Assembly (NCBI GenBank): GCA_009599575.1
Contig: VWND01000039.1
Location: forward strand, 1 to 64,000
Reading direction: 5' to 3'
DNA from: Blumeriella jaapii
Taxonomy: Eukaryota > Ascomycota > Leotiomycetes > Helotiales > Drepanopezizaceae
Length of the DNA stretch: 64,000 nt
The notes under the pieces: generated by a model
Database searches by the model: none
What the model was told of the DNA's origin: nothing
Seen by the model: only the letters and a program-made list of their open reading frames with translations
Position numbers and translations under genes: made by a program
In this document: in pieces, positions 23,803 to 36,060 of the stretch
Layout of the letters: every line of letters begins with the position of its first letter
Numbering within the stretch: the stretch's first letter is position 1

Positions 23803-26075
23803 GCGATTAATAATAAATCGAATTGTATAAAATAAAAGAAATTAAATAAGTTTTAATATTAATAACCCAAATATAAAAAAAATTAAACGATTCTATTAAG
23901 AAATGGGCTGGTGTTTTACTAGTAAATACGAATACCGCAGGCTATAGAATTAGGCTTTGGAGCCAAATTATTCTTGGTCCGTGCGTTAATTCGTAGAACG
24001 TTTGCATTGCGATTAATAATAAATCGAATTGTACAAAATAAAAAGAATTAAATAAGTTTTAATATTAATAACCCAAATATAAAAAAAATTAAACGATTCT
24101 ATTAAGAAATGGGCTGGTGTTTTACTAGTAAATACGAATACCGCAGGCTGTAGAATTAGGCTTTGGAGCCAAGCTATTCTTGGTCCGTGCGTCAGTTCGT
24201 AAAACGCTTGCATTGCGATTAATAATAAATCGAATTTTATAAAATAAAAAGAATTAAATAAGTTTTAATATTAATAACCCAAATATAAAAAGAATTGAAC
24301 GATTTTATTAAGAAATGGGCTGGTGTTTTACTAGTAAATACGAATACCGCAGGCTGTAAAATTAGGCTTTGGAGCCAAGCTATTCTTGGTCCGTGCGTCA
24401 GTTCGTAAAACGCTTGCATTGCGATTAATAATAAATCGAATTATACAAAATAAAAAAAATTAAATAAGTTTTAATATTAATAACCCAAATATAAAAAGAA
24501 TTGAACGATTCTATTAAGAAATAGGCTGGTGTTTTACTAGTAAATACGAATACCGCAGGCTGTAGAATTAAGCTTTGGAGCCAAGTTATTCTTGGTCCGT
24601 GCTTTAATTCGTAGAACGTTTGCATTGCGATTAATAATAGATCGAATTGTACAAAATAAAAAAAATTAAATAAGTTTTAATATTAATAACCCAAATATAA
24701 AAAAAATTAGACGATTTTATTAAGAAATGGGCTGGTGTTTTACTAATAAATACGAATACCGCAGGCTGTAGAATTAGGCTTTGGAGCCAAGTTATTCTTG
24801 GTCCGTGCTTCAATTCGTAGAACGTTTGCATTGCGATTAGTAATAAATCGAATTGTACAAAATAAAAAGAATTAAATAAATTTTAATATTAATAACCCAA
24901 ATATAAAAAAAATTAGACGATTTTATTAAGAAATGGGCTGGTGTTTTACTAGTAAATACGAATACCGCAGGCTGTAAAATTAGGCTTTGAAGCCAAGTTA
25001 TTCTTGGTCCGTGCTTCAATTCGTAGAACGTTTGCATTGCGATTAGTAATAAATCGAATTGTACAAAATAAAAAGAATTAAATAAGTTTTAATATTAATA
25101 AAATAACCCAAATATAAAAAAAATTAGACGATTCTATTAAGAAATGGGCTGGTGTTTTACTAGTAAATACGAATACCGCAGGCTGTAGAATTAGGCTTTG
25201 GAGCCAAGTTATTCTTGGTCCGTGCGTTAATTCGTAGAACGTTTGCATTGCGATTAGTAATAAATCGAATTGTACAAAATAAAAAAAATTAAATAAGTTT
25301 TAATATTAATAACCCAAATATAAAAAAATTAGACGATTCTATTAAGAAATGGGCTGGTGTTTTACTAGTAAATACGAATACCGCAGGTTGTAGAATTAGG
25401 CTTTTGAGCCAAGTTATTCTTGGTCCGTGCTTTAATTCGTAGAACGTTTGCATTGCGATTAATAATAAATCGAATTATATGAAATAAAAAGAAATAAATA
25501 AGTTTTAATATTAATAACCCAAATATAAAAAAAATTGTACGATTCTATCAAGAAATAGGCTGGTATTTTATTAGTAAATACGAATACCGCAGGCTGTAGA
25601 ATTAGGCTTTGGAGCCAAGCTATTCTTGGTCCGTGCGTTAATTCGTAGAACGTTTGCATTGCGATTAGTAATAAATCGAATTGTACAAAATAAAAAGAAT
25701 TAAATAAGTTTTAATATTTATAACCCAAATATAAAAAGAATTGCTCGATTTTATTAAGAAATGGGCTGGTGTTTTACTAGTAAATACGAATACCGCAGGC
25801 TGTAGAATTGGGCTTTGGAGCGAAGCTATTTTTGGTCCGTGCGTCAATTCGTAGAACGTTTGCATTACGATTAATAATAAATCGAATTGTATAAAATAAA
25901 AGAAATTATATAAGTTTTAATATTAATTTTTAAAAATAAATAGATTTATAAAGTTTTATTAAAAAATGGGCTGGTATTTTATTAGTAAATACGAATACCG
26001 CAAGCTGTAAAATTAAGCTATAAAGCCGAGCTATTATTAGTCTGTTTTTTGATTTTACGAACGCTTATTTTACGA
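23803..26075. repeat. Satellite A array A3 (10 units plus diverged terminal unit)
   Basis: Unit starts near 23803, 24009, 24215, 24421, 24627, 24833, 25039, 25250, 25455 and 25661, and the diverged unit from 25867. Unit 7 carries a small AATA insertion before ACCCAAATAT. Confidence 0.93.
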
Positions 26076-26424
26076 TTAATATTTAATCGAATTATATATA
26101 TATATTATTATTGTATAATTTCGAAAAGATTTGTTGTAATTTAAAATTTAACAAAAGATATATATTATAAACGAATTGAAATTTTATATTTTTTGAATTT
26201 GATTTTTCATAATCGATTAATTATTAATAAATAAATGGCTATATCGATTTTTTCGAAATTTATATTATAAATTGAAAAGTGGCAGCTTCGATTAATTCGA
26301 AAATTAAGCTAAGAGGGAGGGGGGGGGCAGCACCGAATAATTCGAAAAATAAGCTTAAAAGAAAAGGGGGGTTGGCTGCGCCGATTAATCGAGAAATAAG
26401 CTGAAAAGAAAAAAGGAGGAGGGA
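26076..26424. repeat. Spacer with three ~45 bp repeats, C3
   Basis: Nearly identical to 14661-15012. The open frame 26260-26445 on the minus strand reads the repeat three times and is not a gene. Confidence 0.8.
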
Positions 26425-27385
26425 CTTAAATAACGTTATTATCAATTAATAATATTTATAAGCTTTTGCGCATAAAATATTAATAATTTGTAAGCTAAAT
26501 ACGAATTTAATTTTATTTTTAAAATCGAAAAATTCTTGCGAAAAAAAACCGATTTAGTGACCAAAAAAAGTCGGGTACCAGGGTCTGCCAAAAATGGGGT
26601 TAGAAAGGGGGGTTATTACGACTTTTTAATTTATTAATCGTATTTATAAGCTTTTGCGTATAAAAGATTAATAATTATTAAGTTAAATACAAATATAATT
26701 TTATTTTTAAAATCGAATAATCTTTGCGAAAAAACCGACCTGGTGATTAAAAAAAGTCGGTTACCAGGGTCTGCCAAGATTAGGGTTAGAGGGGGGGGTT
26801 ATTACAACGTTTTTAATTTATTAATCCTATTTATAAGCTTTTGCGTATAAAAGATTAATAATTAATAAATTAAATACAAATATAATTTTATTTTTAAAAT
26901 CGAATAATCTTTGCGAAAAAACCGACCTGGTGACCAAAGAAAATCGATTACCAGGGTCTGCCAAGATTAGGATTAAAAGGGGGGTTATTACAACTTTTTA
27001 ATTTATTAATCGTATTTATAAGCTTTTGCGTACAAAAGATTAATAATTAATAAGCTGAATACAAATATAATTTTATTTTTAAAATCGAATAATTTTTGCG
27101 AAAAAACCGACCTGGTGACCAAAGAAAATTGGTTACCAAGGTCTGCCAAAATTAGGGTTAAAAGGGGGTAGTAATAACTTTTTAATTAATTAATAGTATT
27201 TGTAAGCTTTTGCGTACAAAAGATAATTAATTAATAAGCTGAATACGAATATAATTTTATTTTTCAAATCGAATAATTTTTGCGAAAAAACCGACCTGGT
27301 GACCAAAGAAAGTTGGTCACCAGGGTCTGCCAAGACTGGTCATCAACGTTGGTGACCACCAAAATTCTCTCGCTTATAATATTAG
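26425..27385. repeat. Satellite B array B3 (5 units)
   Basis: Five units; terminal unit with arms at 27295-27324, spacer AAAGAAAGTT, palindrome at 27337-27358 with one C-to-T change, and terminus TAATATTAG at 27377-27385. It then joins Gypsy-C sequence. Confidence 0.93.
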
Positions 27386-30300
27386 GGGTTTTCTAGGTGT
27401 TCTTGTTTTCTTTTCCTTGCCCCTACGGCGCGCATTCGTTACTGCTCCGTTGCTATCACCTGTCGTGTTTTTTAAATATTCTTCTACAACCTTTTTTGCG
27501 TTCGTAAGGTGGTTTTTTGGCTTTCACGAGTCTTCGCTTAGTAAATAACCCTTCTATCGCATCAAATAATATCGGCCTTTTTCTGTATTTTTGTAAGCTT
27601 GTATTAATTTAACTTCGTATTTTTCGGGTTCTTGGAGTTTTATTATACTATTCTTCGGCTCGGTGTCGTCCCGACCCTGCTAAGGTTTTAGTAGAAAAAC
27701 GTAGAAAGTATCGTGAATACGATATTAAAAAAAAGCTCGAGTTAGTAAGCTTGGCCGTGCTCGTATATAATTCGCTTGATTTTAAAAGGCTTTAGATATT
27801 TATTTAAAAGCTTTCGAAAAAATCGCAGCTGTCGAAGATTTTTAATCGATAATAATATTTTATCGCCTATTTAAAATCTAGTTTTCTTATATTTAGCGTC
27901 GTAAAACCTTTTATAATTCGCGTTAGCTTCTTTTAGCTTTCTACTAAATACTTTTTTTTTTTTTTGCAATATTCTAATTCGTTTTTCCGCTGACGATACC
28001 TTTTTTTCTACGACGTCGCTTTCGACGTTGCTGCCAAGTTCTAAGTAAAAGCCGTATAGCATACGAAAGGGAATAAAACCCGTAAAAGCGTATATCGAAT
28101 TGTTATACGTAAACTCGGCTAAAGCAAGCTTCGTAGCTCAATCGTTTTATCGATAATCGTAGTACGTGCGAAAATAAAATTCTAAAATTTAATTTTAACG
28201 TTCCGTTTGGCTATCGGTTTGAAAATGGAAAGCGGTGCTTAATCGACGTTGTATTTATAAATGGAATATTATTAAAAACCAGAATTTATTAATAAAAACT
28301 GACCTTTTATTTATAATAATTCTTTTAAAACAGTCAAAATCTTTGTAAACGTGTTATATAAATATCTTAGCCAAATCTAAAGCTGAAATCGTCTTTTGTA
28401 TCGGTATATATTTCGATAGCTTTGTATATCGATTTATTATAACGAGTATCGAATCGTAAATACGATTTCGTTTTTTGTTAAAAAGTAGATTCGTAATAAA
28501 ATTTATAATTATTTTTTTTTAAAATTTCGTAAAAATCGAAAAAAAGGCTAATTCGCTATAAGATCGATGCTTTCTAAGCTTGCCTTTTTAGCATTCTTTA
28601 TACGTATTAACGTAACGCTTTACGTCGCTTCGTAAACCAGGCCAGAAATACTTTTTTTCGACCAGTTCTAGCGTTCGCCGAAAGCTTTAATAGCCGGCGG
28701 TCGGATCGTCGTAATTAATTTTTAATATTTCGCTTTTAATAACGCTTTTATTCGAAATATACGCACGTTTTTTATAACGTAGTAATTTATTTTAATTTAT
28801 ACGCCAATATTTTTCGAATCCGGCTCGATTGTTTTGCGAGGCCGATTCGTACGTTTTTTATAATATAAAAAAATCAAATTTTTACAATTTAAAAATAATT
28901 TTATAAATCGGTTTTGCTAGCTCGTTATTTGCCGTTTCGAATTATAGTAATACAACGGCTACGCTTCGTGATATATACTGTTTGCAATTAGTAATATTAA
29001 TAAAAAACAATCCGGCGAAAAAGCTTTTTATTCGGCTTTTTTCCGTTTGCTTTTTATTTTTTGATTCCGTTAATAAAAGCTTCGAATATTTATCGGCGCG
29101 AAATAATTTATATTTCGATTTTAAGCGTATTTTTACTGCGAAAAACATTTTAAAATTTTTTAAATAAGCTAATTTTAGCTTACGATGTAGCGTAAGCAGC
29201 TATTCGTTATTTTTTTTTAAATTTTTTTTTAAATCTGGCCGGCGGAAAAAATTATCCGCCGGATTAAAAACCTTTGTTTTATATTCGATTGCAAAATCGT
29301 ATTTAGCTAGCTCGTCGGCCCATTTCGCTTAGCGTCCGTTTAAACGTTTTTTCGTAAAAAAATATTTTAAATTATAATAATTTATACGTATAATAATAAC
29401 GTCGGAAGCGCTACGTAAATATTGGCTTTATTATTTAAAAGCGTAAATTATAGCTATTAGCTTAGCGTCGTAAATTTTGTATTTTTATTTTATAAAAAAA
29501 AGCTTTTTCGAATAATATACGATAGAATGCTAACGTGCCTTCGTATTTTTTCCGAATAATTAAAATAATATTCCGCTTATAGCGAATTTCGAAGCGTTTG
29601 TTTCGATTTGGATTTTTAATCGAAGATCGAAATGGCGTAGAATCGATGCTTAGCAAAACTTTTTTTTTAAAAATAAAAAAGCGAGCTTCGCTTCGAATAA
29701 AAAACGAAAAAGGTCCGACTTTTTTTTTCGTTGTATTTTTTTTAAAAAATCTGTAATAAATCGGCAAAGCTTAGCGTAGTTTTTAATAAAACGTTTATAA
29801 AAATTAATAAAACCCAAAAACACTTAAATATTTCGCCACGTAATAAAAAAGGGTTATTTCCGAATATTATTTACTTTTTCTGAGTCTATTTTAATTCCCG
29901 TAAAAATAACGACGAAGCTTAAAAACTCAATCGTATTCGTATCGAAAATATATTTTTTCAGATTTTCGTAAAGTTTATTAATACGAAGTTTTTCGAAAAC
30001 CTTTTTTACCGCGTTTATATAATCGTCGGAGTTTTCGGAAAATATTAAAATATCGTCGAAATAAATTATATACGTAATATTTACTAAACCGATTAAAACT
30101 TAATTAATATACGCTTAGAAAGTTGCTAATGCGTTCGAAAGGCCGAAAAATAATACGTAATATTCGAAATGTCCGTAACGAATACGAAACGCAGTTTTTC
30201 ATTTATTTCCTTTTTTTATTCGAAAGCGATAATACGCCTAAATAAAATTTAATTTAATAAATATTTTAGCTTTTTTTAAACGATCCAAAGTTTCGCTTAT

Positions 30301-31160
30301 AAAAAGTAAAAAAGTTCGATTTTTAATCGTAATTGCGTTTAAACTTTTATAATCGACGTATAATCGTAAACTTCCGTCTTTTTTCGGTATAAATATTACC
30401 GATGCGCCGGCAAAGCTAATAAACCTTTTTATTCAGCCTTTTTCTAAGCTCGAATCGAAATATTCGCGTAATTCGGTAAATTCAGATTCCGACAAAAAGT
30501 AAACTGATTTCCAAAAAAGGTTTTTTCTTTCCGCGAAGTTTATTCGATATTTTATAAAATAATAAAAAATTAAAATAACCGCGGCGGTATCGTCGAACAC
30601 GTCGGCGTAATCGTCGTATTTAAAAAATAATTAATGCTGTTTTTTAATAACTTTTTTTAAAACGATACAAAACGCTTGCTTTTTTTTGAATTTCTTTTTA
30701 AAACGTTTAATTATAACGAAATTAAATTATAAGCGTTCGATTGAATATCGCTACGATTTAGTTTGAAAACTTATAGCGGGATCGATATTTCGCAACCAAA
30801 AAAACCCTAAGATAAATAAAATTTTTAAAATATTTATATCGCAAGCTACGAAATCGTTTTATATTTCTTTAATTATTTTATAATTATTAATAACGCGAAT
30901 AAATTACGTATGCGTGCCGTAAATAATTATTTTTTTTTTTTCAACCGTAAATAAATTAATACGTTTTTAAATTAGTTTTTATTTATATTTAACTGATAAT
31001 TTTTAAATTACGCAGTTTTTTTCCGCGCCGCAATCGATAAAAGCTCGTTTCGTACGAATTTCGTTTTTAGTTTTTTTAATTTCGATTGAAATTATTATTT
31101 TTTGTTTTTTTTTTTCGCTCGATTTTATTAGCAGCGACGAAATTAAAATCGAGCGAAAGC
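27386..31160 (-). pseudogene. Gypsy-C pol, decayed
   Basis: Protease at about 31030 reads FIDCGAEKN. RT keeps the catalytic box almost unchanged, YIIYFDDILIFSENSDDY, near 30020-30080. Integrase C-terminal part at 27871-28062 contains RLKEANANYKRFYDAKY in mutated form (NANYKRFYDAK is clear), typical of fungal Gypsy integrases. The extreme 3' part (27386-27560) reads as a basic tail with NAKKVVEEYL and NARRRGKEKKTRTPRKP and is little mutated. RNase H lies near 28900-29450. Confidence 0.8.
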
Positions 31161-32700
31161 TTTTTCCGAGTTTTTAAATTTATTAGCTTCGAAGCAATTT
31201 AGAGCTATATATTTTTTTCTGTTGCATTTATAATATTCGACTTTTGAATAATTGGCCATGCGGTGTTTTTTTTTTTAATAGCGACTGCATTTCGAAAAGT
31301 AAAAGAAATCGTTAAAAATTTTAAGATTCCAAAGGATTTTATTAAAATTATCGTTTTTTCGCTTTCGTTTTTTTTTTATAACGTATTTTCGAATCGAAAA
31401 CGGTATATATTTGTTTTAGCCTTTAAGTTTTAATCGTAAATATAAGTTTTTTCCTTTTTTTTTTTTTTACGTTCGTTTCGTCGTTTATTATTTTTCGTTT
31501 TATCGCTAATAATTTTATTAGTATTTTCGATACGACGAGCGATTAATATTAATTTTTCGTACGAATTTGTAGCTGCAATATTGCTTCGTTTAATAATTTT
31601 TTTTCGAAAAATAAATCGGAGTTTTGCGAAAAGCATTTTTTTTTTAATCGCATCGTTTGTTATTTACAATTGCTATTCGAAATTATTTAAATAAGCAACG
31701 AAATCGTTAACCGATTTATGCTTTTTTTATTTCGCTTTATCGTATAAATTCGAAGCCGCGATTTCTCGATTTTCCGTATTTATTAAAAAATTCAATATCC
31801 ATTTTTTAAAATCGTTTTATATAGTTCGAATATTCGTAGAACGTCGTTCGTATCCGGTTTACTTTTTTTTTATTTTATCGTCGAAGACTAAAACATAGGC
31901 GTTAATTTTCTTTGATTAATATAAAATATTACTTTTTTATTTTGACGAAAACTTCGCTTTGCACGCCGAATAAAAAATTAAACTTTTTTAATATTTTTCC
32001 TTCGATATATTAAAAAGTCTTTTATTTTTAATGCTTTTCGGCTCGAATTCGCTATGTTTTTTACAAAAAATATAATATGTTTAAAAGAAATGCTAAATCG
32101 TTTTTAATAAGTATTATTATCGTAATGCTTCGAAAATATTTTATAATAATCGCTAGCTTAGGTTATTTTCTGTTTTTTCTTAGCTAGAGCGGTATTAAGA
32201 AATATAAAAACCTTTTTTTCGATATTTTTAAAAGCGTCGAGTTTTCGTTAAAATTGTTTAATCTTTTTTCGGAATTCGTTTCGGCGTTTTTTAATTTTTT
32301 CGAGTTTTTTAATTATTTCGTAGATTTTTTTTTCAATTTTTTTCTGTTTTATTTTAACTTGTATTTTTTTTATTTTTTTATGTTTATCGTTTTTTTTTTG
32401 TTCGGCGCGGATTCGTTTATTAGCCAAATAAATCAGAATCTCGGTGAAAAGTTTTTCCGAATCGCTTTAAACGTAGCCTTTTTCAGTAATTTTTTTAATA
32501 AAAAGAATTGGAAAATCGTCGCGCTTTAATAATAAAGTATTTTCGACTTTTGATAAAGCTGGTAACGTTAAAAAAAACGATAATACAGGGTTTTTTTAAA
32601 CAGCCGAAAATATTAAATCTTTTTAAATAATTGGAAATGCTTGTTTTCTGCGAATGCGAAAAGCTATAATATCGATAATAACGATATAAATATAATAATA
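31161..32700 (-). pseudogene. Gypsy-C gag, decayed
   Basis: A zinc-knuckle remnant near 31200-31245 reads YYKCNRKKYIALNC, in which the first Cys and the His are now Tyr (TGC/CAC to TAC/TAT). The upstream region to about 32700 is the expected size for gag but has no long open frame. The plus-strand frame at 32254-32529 is a Phe-rich shadow. Confidence 0.6.
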
Positions 32701-33172
32701 TAATAAAAAATTGTTTTAATAATATCGAACTGCCGTTTCGGTAAATAAAAAAATCAAAATATAAAAATTAAAAAGCAGGGAAATACTAGTTTAGATAATA
32801 AAGCTTAAATAAAATTAAATTAATAATCAGATTGATTTTTACTTTTTACATTTCTAATAAAAGGCGTATATAAGTACAAAAGGAAAAATAAAGCTTTCGA
32901 AAAAAGTATTTCCCAAAAAACCAAGCGAATCTTATTTAATATGCTTTTCCAGCCTTTATCCCGACCTTTTTTTATTTTTTTTAATATAATCCTAATAACT
33001 GGTTTCTTAGCAATTATTCCTATAAAAAGTTTTACCTAAATGTTATTTCCAGCCTTTATAATACTATCCGGCCCCCACGGCCTGTCCGCAGAAAGTGCTA
33101 TTCGAGGGTTGATAGGAGGCAGAGGGTCTTGGCGGATCACCTGACTTATACACGTGATGTTGGTTCCTGACA
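32701..33172 (-). repeat. 5' leader and LTR-like end of Gypsy-C (inner boundary unknown)
   Basis: The last ~150 bp are GC-rich and unmutated, contain TATACACGTGATG and end TTCCTGACA, consistent with an LTR outer edge (minus strand TGTCAGGAACC). Without a second LTR the inner limit cannot be fixed. Confidence 0.5.
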
Positions 33173-33435
33173 TTAAATTACAAAAAAGACACTTACAGCA
33201 GAGGGCAGACTGATACACCGACTCATATTTATTCACCATATATACAAGACCCCGTGGGACAATTCACGGGCCGAAACCATAGAATTTGCATGCAACTAGG
33301 TTTTATAAGTAGAATGGCGGAGTATTAAAACAAAACGCCTGGCAACCTTTTTCCCGTGGCTTTACGGGTTCTCAATAGGATAACGAAGAAATTAAACCTA
33401 CAGAAACTATCAACCATTATATTATAAATGCTTTA
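33173..33435 (-). repeat. Structured block, C4, left of the pogo insertion
   Basis: Matches the C2 block from AAATTACAAAAAAGACACTT to TGCTTTA, where the pogo element enters. It continues at 35909. Confidence 0.75.
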
Positions 33436-33526
33436 ATAGTGGGCTGCCTTCCCACATTTATTCTGCGGGCACTCGAATAATGTGGGGGAAAGCAAGTGTC
33501 CCACTGCATCCAAGTGTCCCATCTCA
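33436..33526. repeat. Left terminal inverted repeat of the pogo element
   Basis: Begins ATAGTGGGCTGCCTTCCCAC. Inside it CCCACATTTATT and AATAATGTGGG form a hairpin, and GTGTCCCA occurs twice, which could be transposase binding sites. Confidence 0.9.
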
Positions 33527-33682
33527 ATCTGTCATTTTCTGCTATCGCAATTTGTATATAAACACCACCAACGCCAGATATTCAATTATGCTAAATTAAA
33601 AAGGGATAAAATCAGCCTGCATGCGAATAGAATCTACAAAACCCCCATCAGATTCTACGTCGGAACTCCCACTTTCAATTAA

Positions 33683-35720
33683 TTAAAAGTGATTTAAATC
33701 GTTTTTATACGAATTTCCAGTCCGAATTACTATTCCTTCGCCACTTTCAGAAAGCTTATTTAATTCATCCAGCTCTGCTTGCAATTGTAGTATAATATGC
33801 AGTAATTCGGGGTAGCCTTCTCGTTCAGTAAAAAGCTGCTCGATTGTTATAGAAGTTTTATCGGGTTCGCGTTCCATTATATAATCTTCGGCCGAAAGAA
33901 AATAAACTTCGCCATTTCTTATATAATCTCGAATTCGATTTTTTTTCGTTTTATTGCTTTTACGAGCTTAGACTCCGAGATTCGTAAGCTGTTTGTTTTT
34001 TGCTTATTACAAGCTTGAGTAAAAGCTTTTTCGGCCTTTCGTAAAGCTAGCGTTTTTTCTGCTGCTTTTCGAATTTTAATCTTTTCTTTAAGATCGCGAA
34101 CCGAAGCAAAGGAGCTTCCTTTGTGAATACTCCGCCGTAATATGTTTTTGCGTTTCGAGCTTTCTATAGCTTTTTATTGTAAAAATATATATTTTGCATT
34201 GCAATCAATTAAGCTTTTTGTAATCCTATCGATGCAGTATTTATAGTTTTTTTGAAAACAGCTTTCGTATCGTCTGAAAACAGTATAAAATTTCTGTTTT
34301 TAAATAAATTCAGGGCTGTAAACGTTGACCATAGTTCGGCTTCGTTAAAAACGGTTTGAAAGCAGAACTGAAAAATCCATTTCGTCTTCTTCTTTTTTCT
34401 GATTAATCCAAGAACCTCTTTTTGCCCTTATAACTGCGTATTTTCTTTAATCCGGCTTTGCACGAAACAGGCCACATGCCAGAGGTTCTTCAAGCGTCGC
34501 GTATTATATGTTGTTGCATAGCGTTTTGACGAATTTGCTTTAAATCCCGAAAGAAAAAAGTAATCGTATATTTAAAATCGAAGCTTCGCATAGCCGATTG
34601 TATAGCAGAAGCGTGGTAGTGTTTCCAAAGGCGAAATATACCGACGTCTAAAGGCTGAAAAGCGTGTGTAAAGTGGCTAGGAAACCAAAAACAGTGTATA
34701 TAAGCTTCCTTTAGCTTTAATACGAATAAATCGTATTTATGCGATTCGTGGCCGTCTAATAAAAGCAATTTCCACGCTTTATCTGGTCCAGAGTATGTAT
34801 AAGCAATCAAGTGATCGGCGTAGCGTAAGATAATTTCGTTGTTGATATAACCAGTAAAAAAGCAATTTAATTGCTCGTTTCCTACTAATTCGTTTCGAAT
34901 TCAATTGGCCATAATCTTCGTTCCAGAAGTAATAATATACGGCGGCAAAGTCTTTTTTCTCGTCTCCTCGAATAGTTTCGATTATTATAAGCGATTTGCG
35001 ATTATTAGAAGAGCCTGTATACATTTCTTTGACCGCAATAGAAACGATTATATGTTCCCCCGGAAAGCAGCCAACCCGAGCGCCAGATTCGTCCATATTA
35101 AATATCTTCTTCGGCGAATCGATATTATAACGCGTTATATCTTCTTCTAGCTGAATAAACCAAGTTTGTATATCTTTTTCGGTATGCGAATCGAGGCGTG
35201 TGCGTTTAATCGGCTTTGTGCGAATAATATAAAGGTCGGGGTTGTTTTTCAGCCAATTGCGAAACCAGCGTAAAGAAACCGAAGAAAAAGAAGGTGTTTG
35301 CGCCTATAATAATATTAGAATAGCTATAGCTTGTATTTAATAACTTACAGATCGTAAATAATTAACTGTATAAAAAACCATAGTACTAGTTGCGCCTATT
35401 CCGAGCTCCTATTGCTCGTAGCAATATTAACGAATAGCTTCTTCTTGCTCTGGAAGCAACGCTTTATTATGGCCACCATGCCCGTTATAATAGCCTTGCG
35501 AGTTTTTCTTTTTTGTATTCAGTCTATAAACTGATTTGCGCAATAATCCTTTTTTTTTCACGCCGAAAATACGCGCTGCAGTAATAACAAAAGTAATTCG
35601 GCTTTTTTTTCCTTCTCCTAAATCGTCGGTTTGGCCAAATAACAGCCAGGCTTGCGCGTTTCCGAATGCGATATCGTATGCAATTTTAGTAGCATAAGGG
35701 CCGAAATAGTTAGACGTCAT
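33683..35720 (-). pseudogene. pogo/Fot1-type transposase (DDE_1) with one intron, decayed
   Basis: Would cut and paste the element using its TIRs. N-terminal 98 codons (35427-35720) hold a Psq-type helix-turn-helix (AARIFGVKKKGLLRKSVYR) and the start of a CENP-B/Tc5-type DNA-binding domain (NGHGGHNKALLPEQEEAI). Two in-frame stops at CAA/CAG positions follow (near 35400-35425). An intron of 45 bp at 35304-35348 has GTAAGT, a CTAAT branch-like site and TATAG. The catalytic acids are all visible: MDESGARVG (35080), LLLLDGHESH (34750), FQPLDVG (34630). The C-terminal 64 codons (33683-33877) are open and acidic. A normal Met start is at 35720. Confidence 0.9.
35304..35348 (-). other. Intron in the pogo transposase
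   Basis: GTAAGT at the 5' side, TTCTAAT branch-like site and TATTATAG at the 3' side; removing it keeps the frame into AQTPSFSSVSLRWFRNWL. Confidence 0.75.
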
Positions 35721-35815
35721 TTTGAAGGATCCGAATATGGGTGGTGGGAATTTTTAGATAATAGAAGTGTATGAATTATACGCGTTTACAATGCAAAATT
35801 CTCGTTTTTGCTATC

Positions 35816-35906
35816 TGAGATAGGATACTTGGATGCAGTGGGACACTTGCTTTCCCCCACATTATTCGAGTGCCCGCAGAATAAATGTGGGAAGGCAGCC
35901 CACTAT
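35816..35906. repeat. Right terminal inverted repeat of the pogo element
   Basis: Inverse of 33436-33526, differing by two transitions (GTGTCCC read as GTATCCT). Confidence 0.9.
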
Positions 35907-35908
35907 TA

Positions 35909-36060
35909 GGACTTTTGTTCCGAAAGCATACGAACGACTAGGTTATATAAAATATATAATTTTTTAAAGTTTATTTTGTGCGTATATGGGATTAGGCGAA
36001 TGTGGGATTAAGCGAAAGTTTAATTTTGCGACCGTGCACGATTTTCTGAACGTTTGCATT
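35909..36060 (-). repeat. Structured block, C4, right of the pogo insertion
   Basis: Resumes at GGACTTTTGTTCCGAAAGCA and runs through the linker into satellite A. Confidence 0.75.

Larger units (their letters stand above)
27386..33172 (-). mobile_element. Gypsy-C, Ty3/Gypsy element truncated at its 3' end
   Basis: Minus-strand order from right: LTR-like end, gag, protease, RT, RNase H, integrase. The right outer end (GTTGGTTCCTGACA at 33172) is GC-rich, unmutated and inserted just before TTAAATTACAAAAAAGACAC of the C4 block. The left end is cut within the 3' part of pol at the satellite B terminus, so the 3' LTR is absent. Confidence 0.85.
33436..35906 (-). mobile_element. pogo/Fot1-type DNA transposon with long TIRs
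   Basis: 2471 bp between two copies of target dinucleotide TA (33434-33435, 35907-35908). The empty site is known from C2 (TGCTTTAGGACTTTTG). TIRs of about 91 bp are nearly perfect. It encodes a DDE_1-type transposase on the minus strand. It is far less mutated than the Gypsy elements but the gene has stops. Confidence 0.95.

Noticed and set aside
32254..32529. Phe-rich membrane protein on the plus strand
   Set aside because: Antisense of decayed Gypsy-C gag; the composition is that of T-rich mutated DNA.
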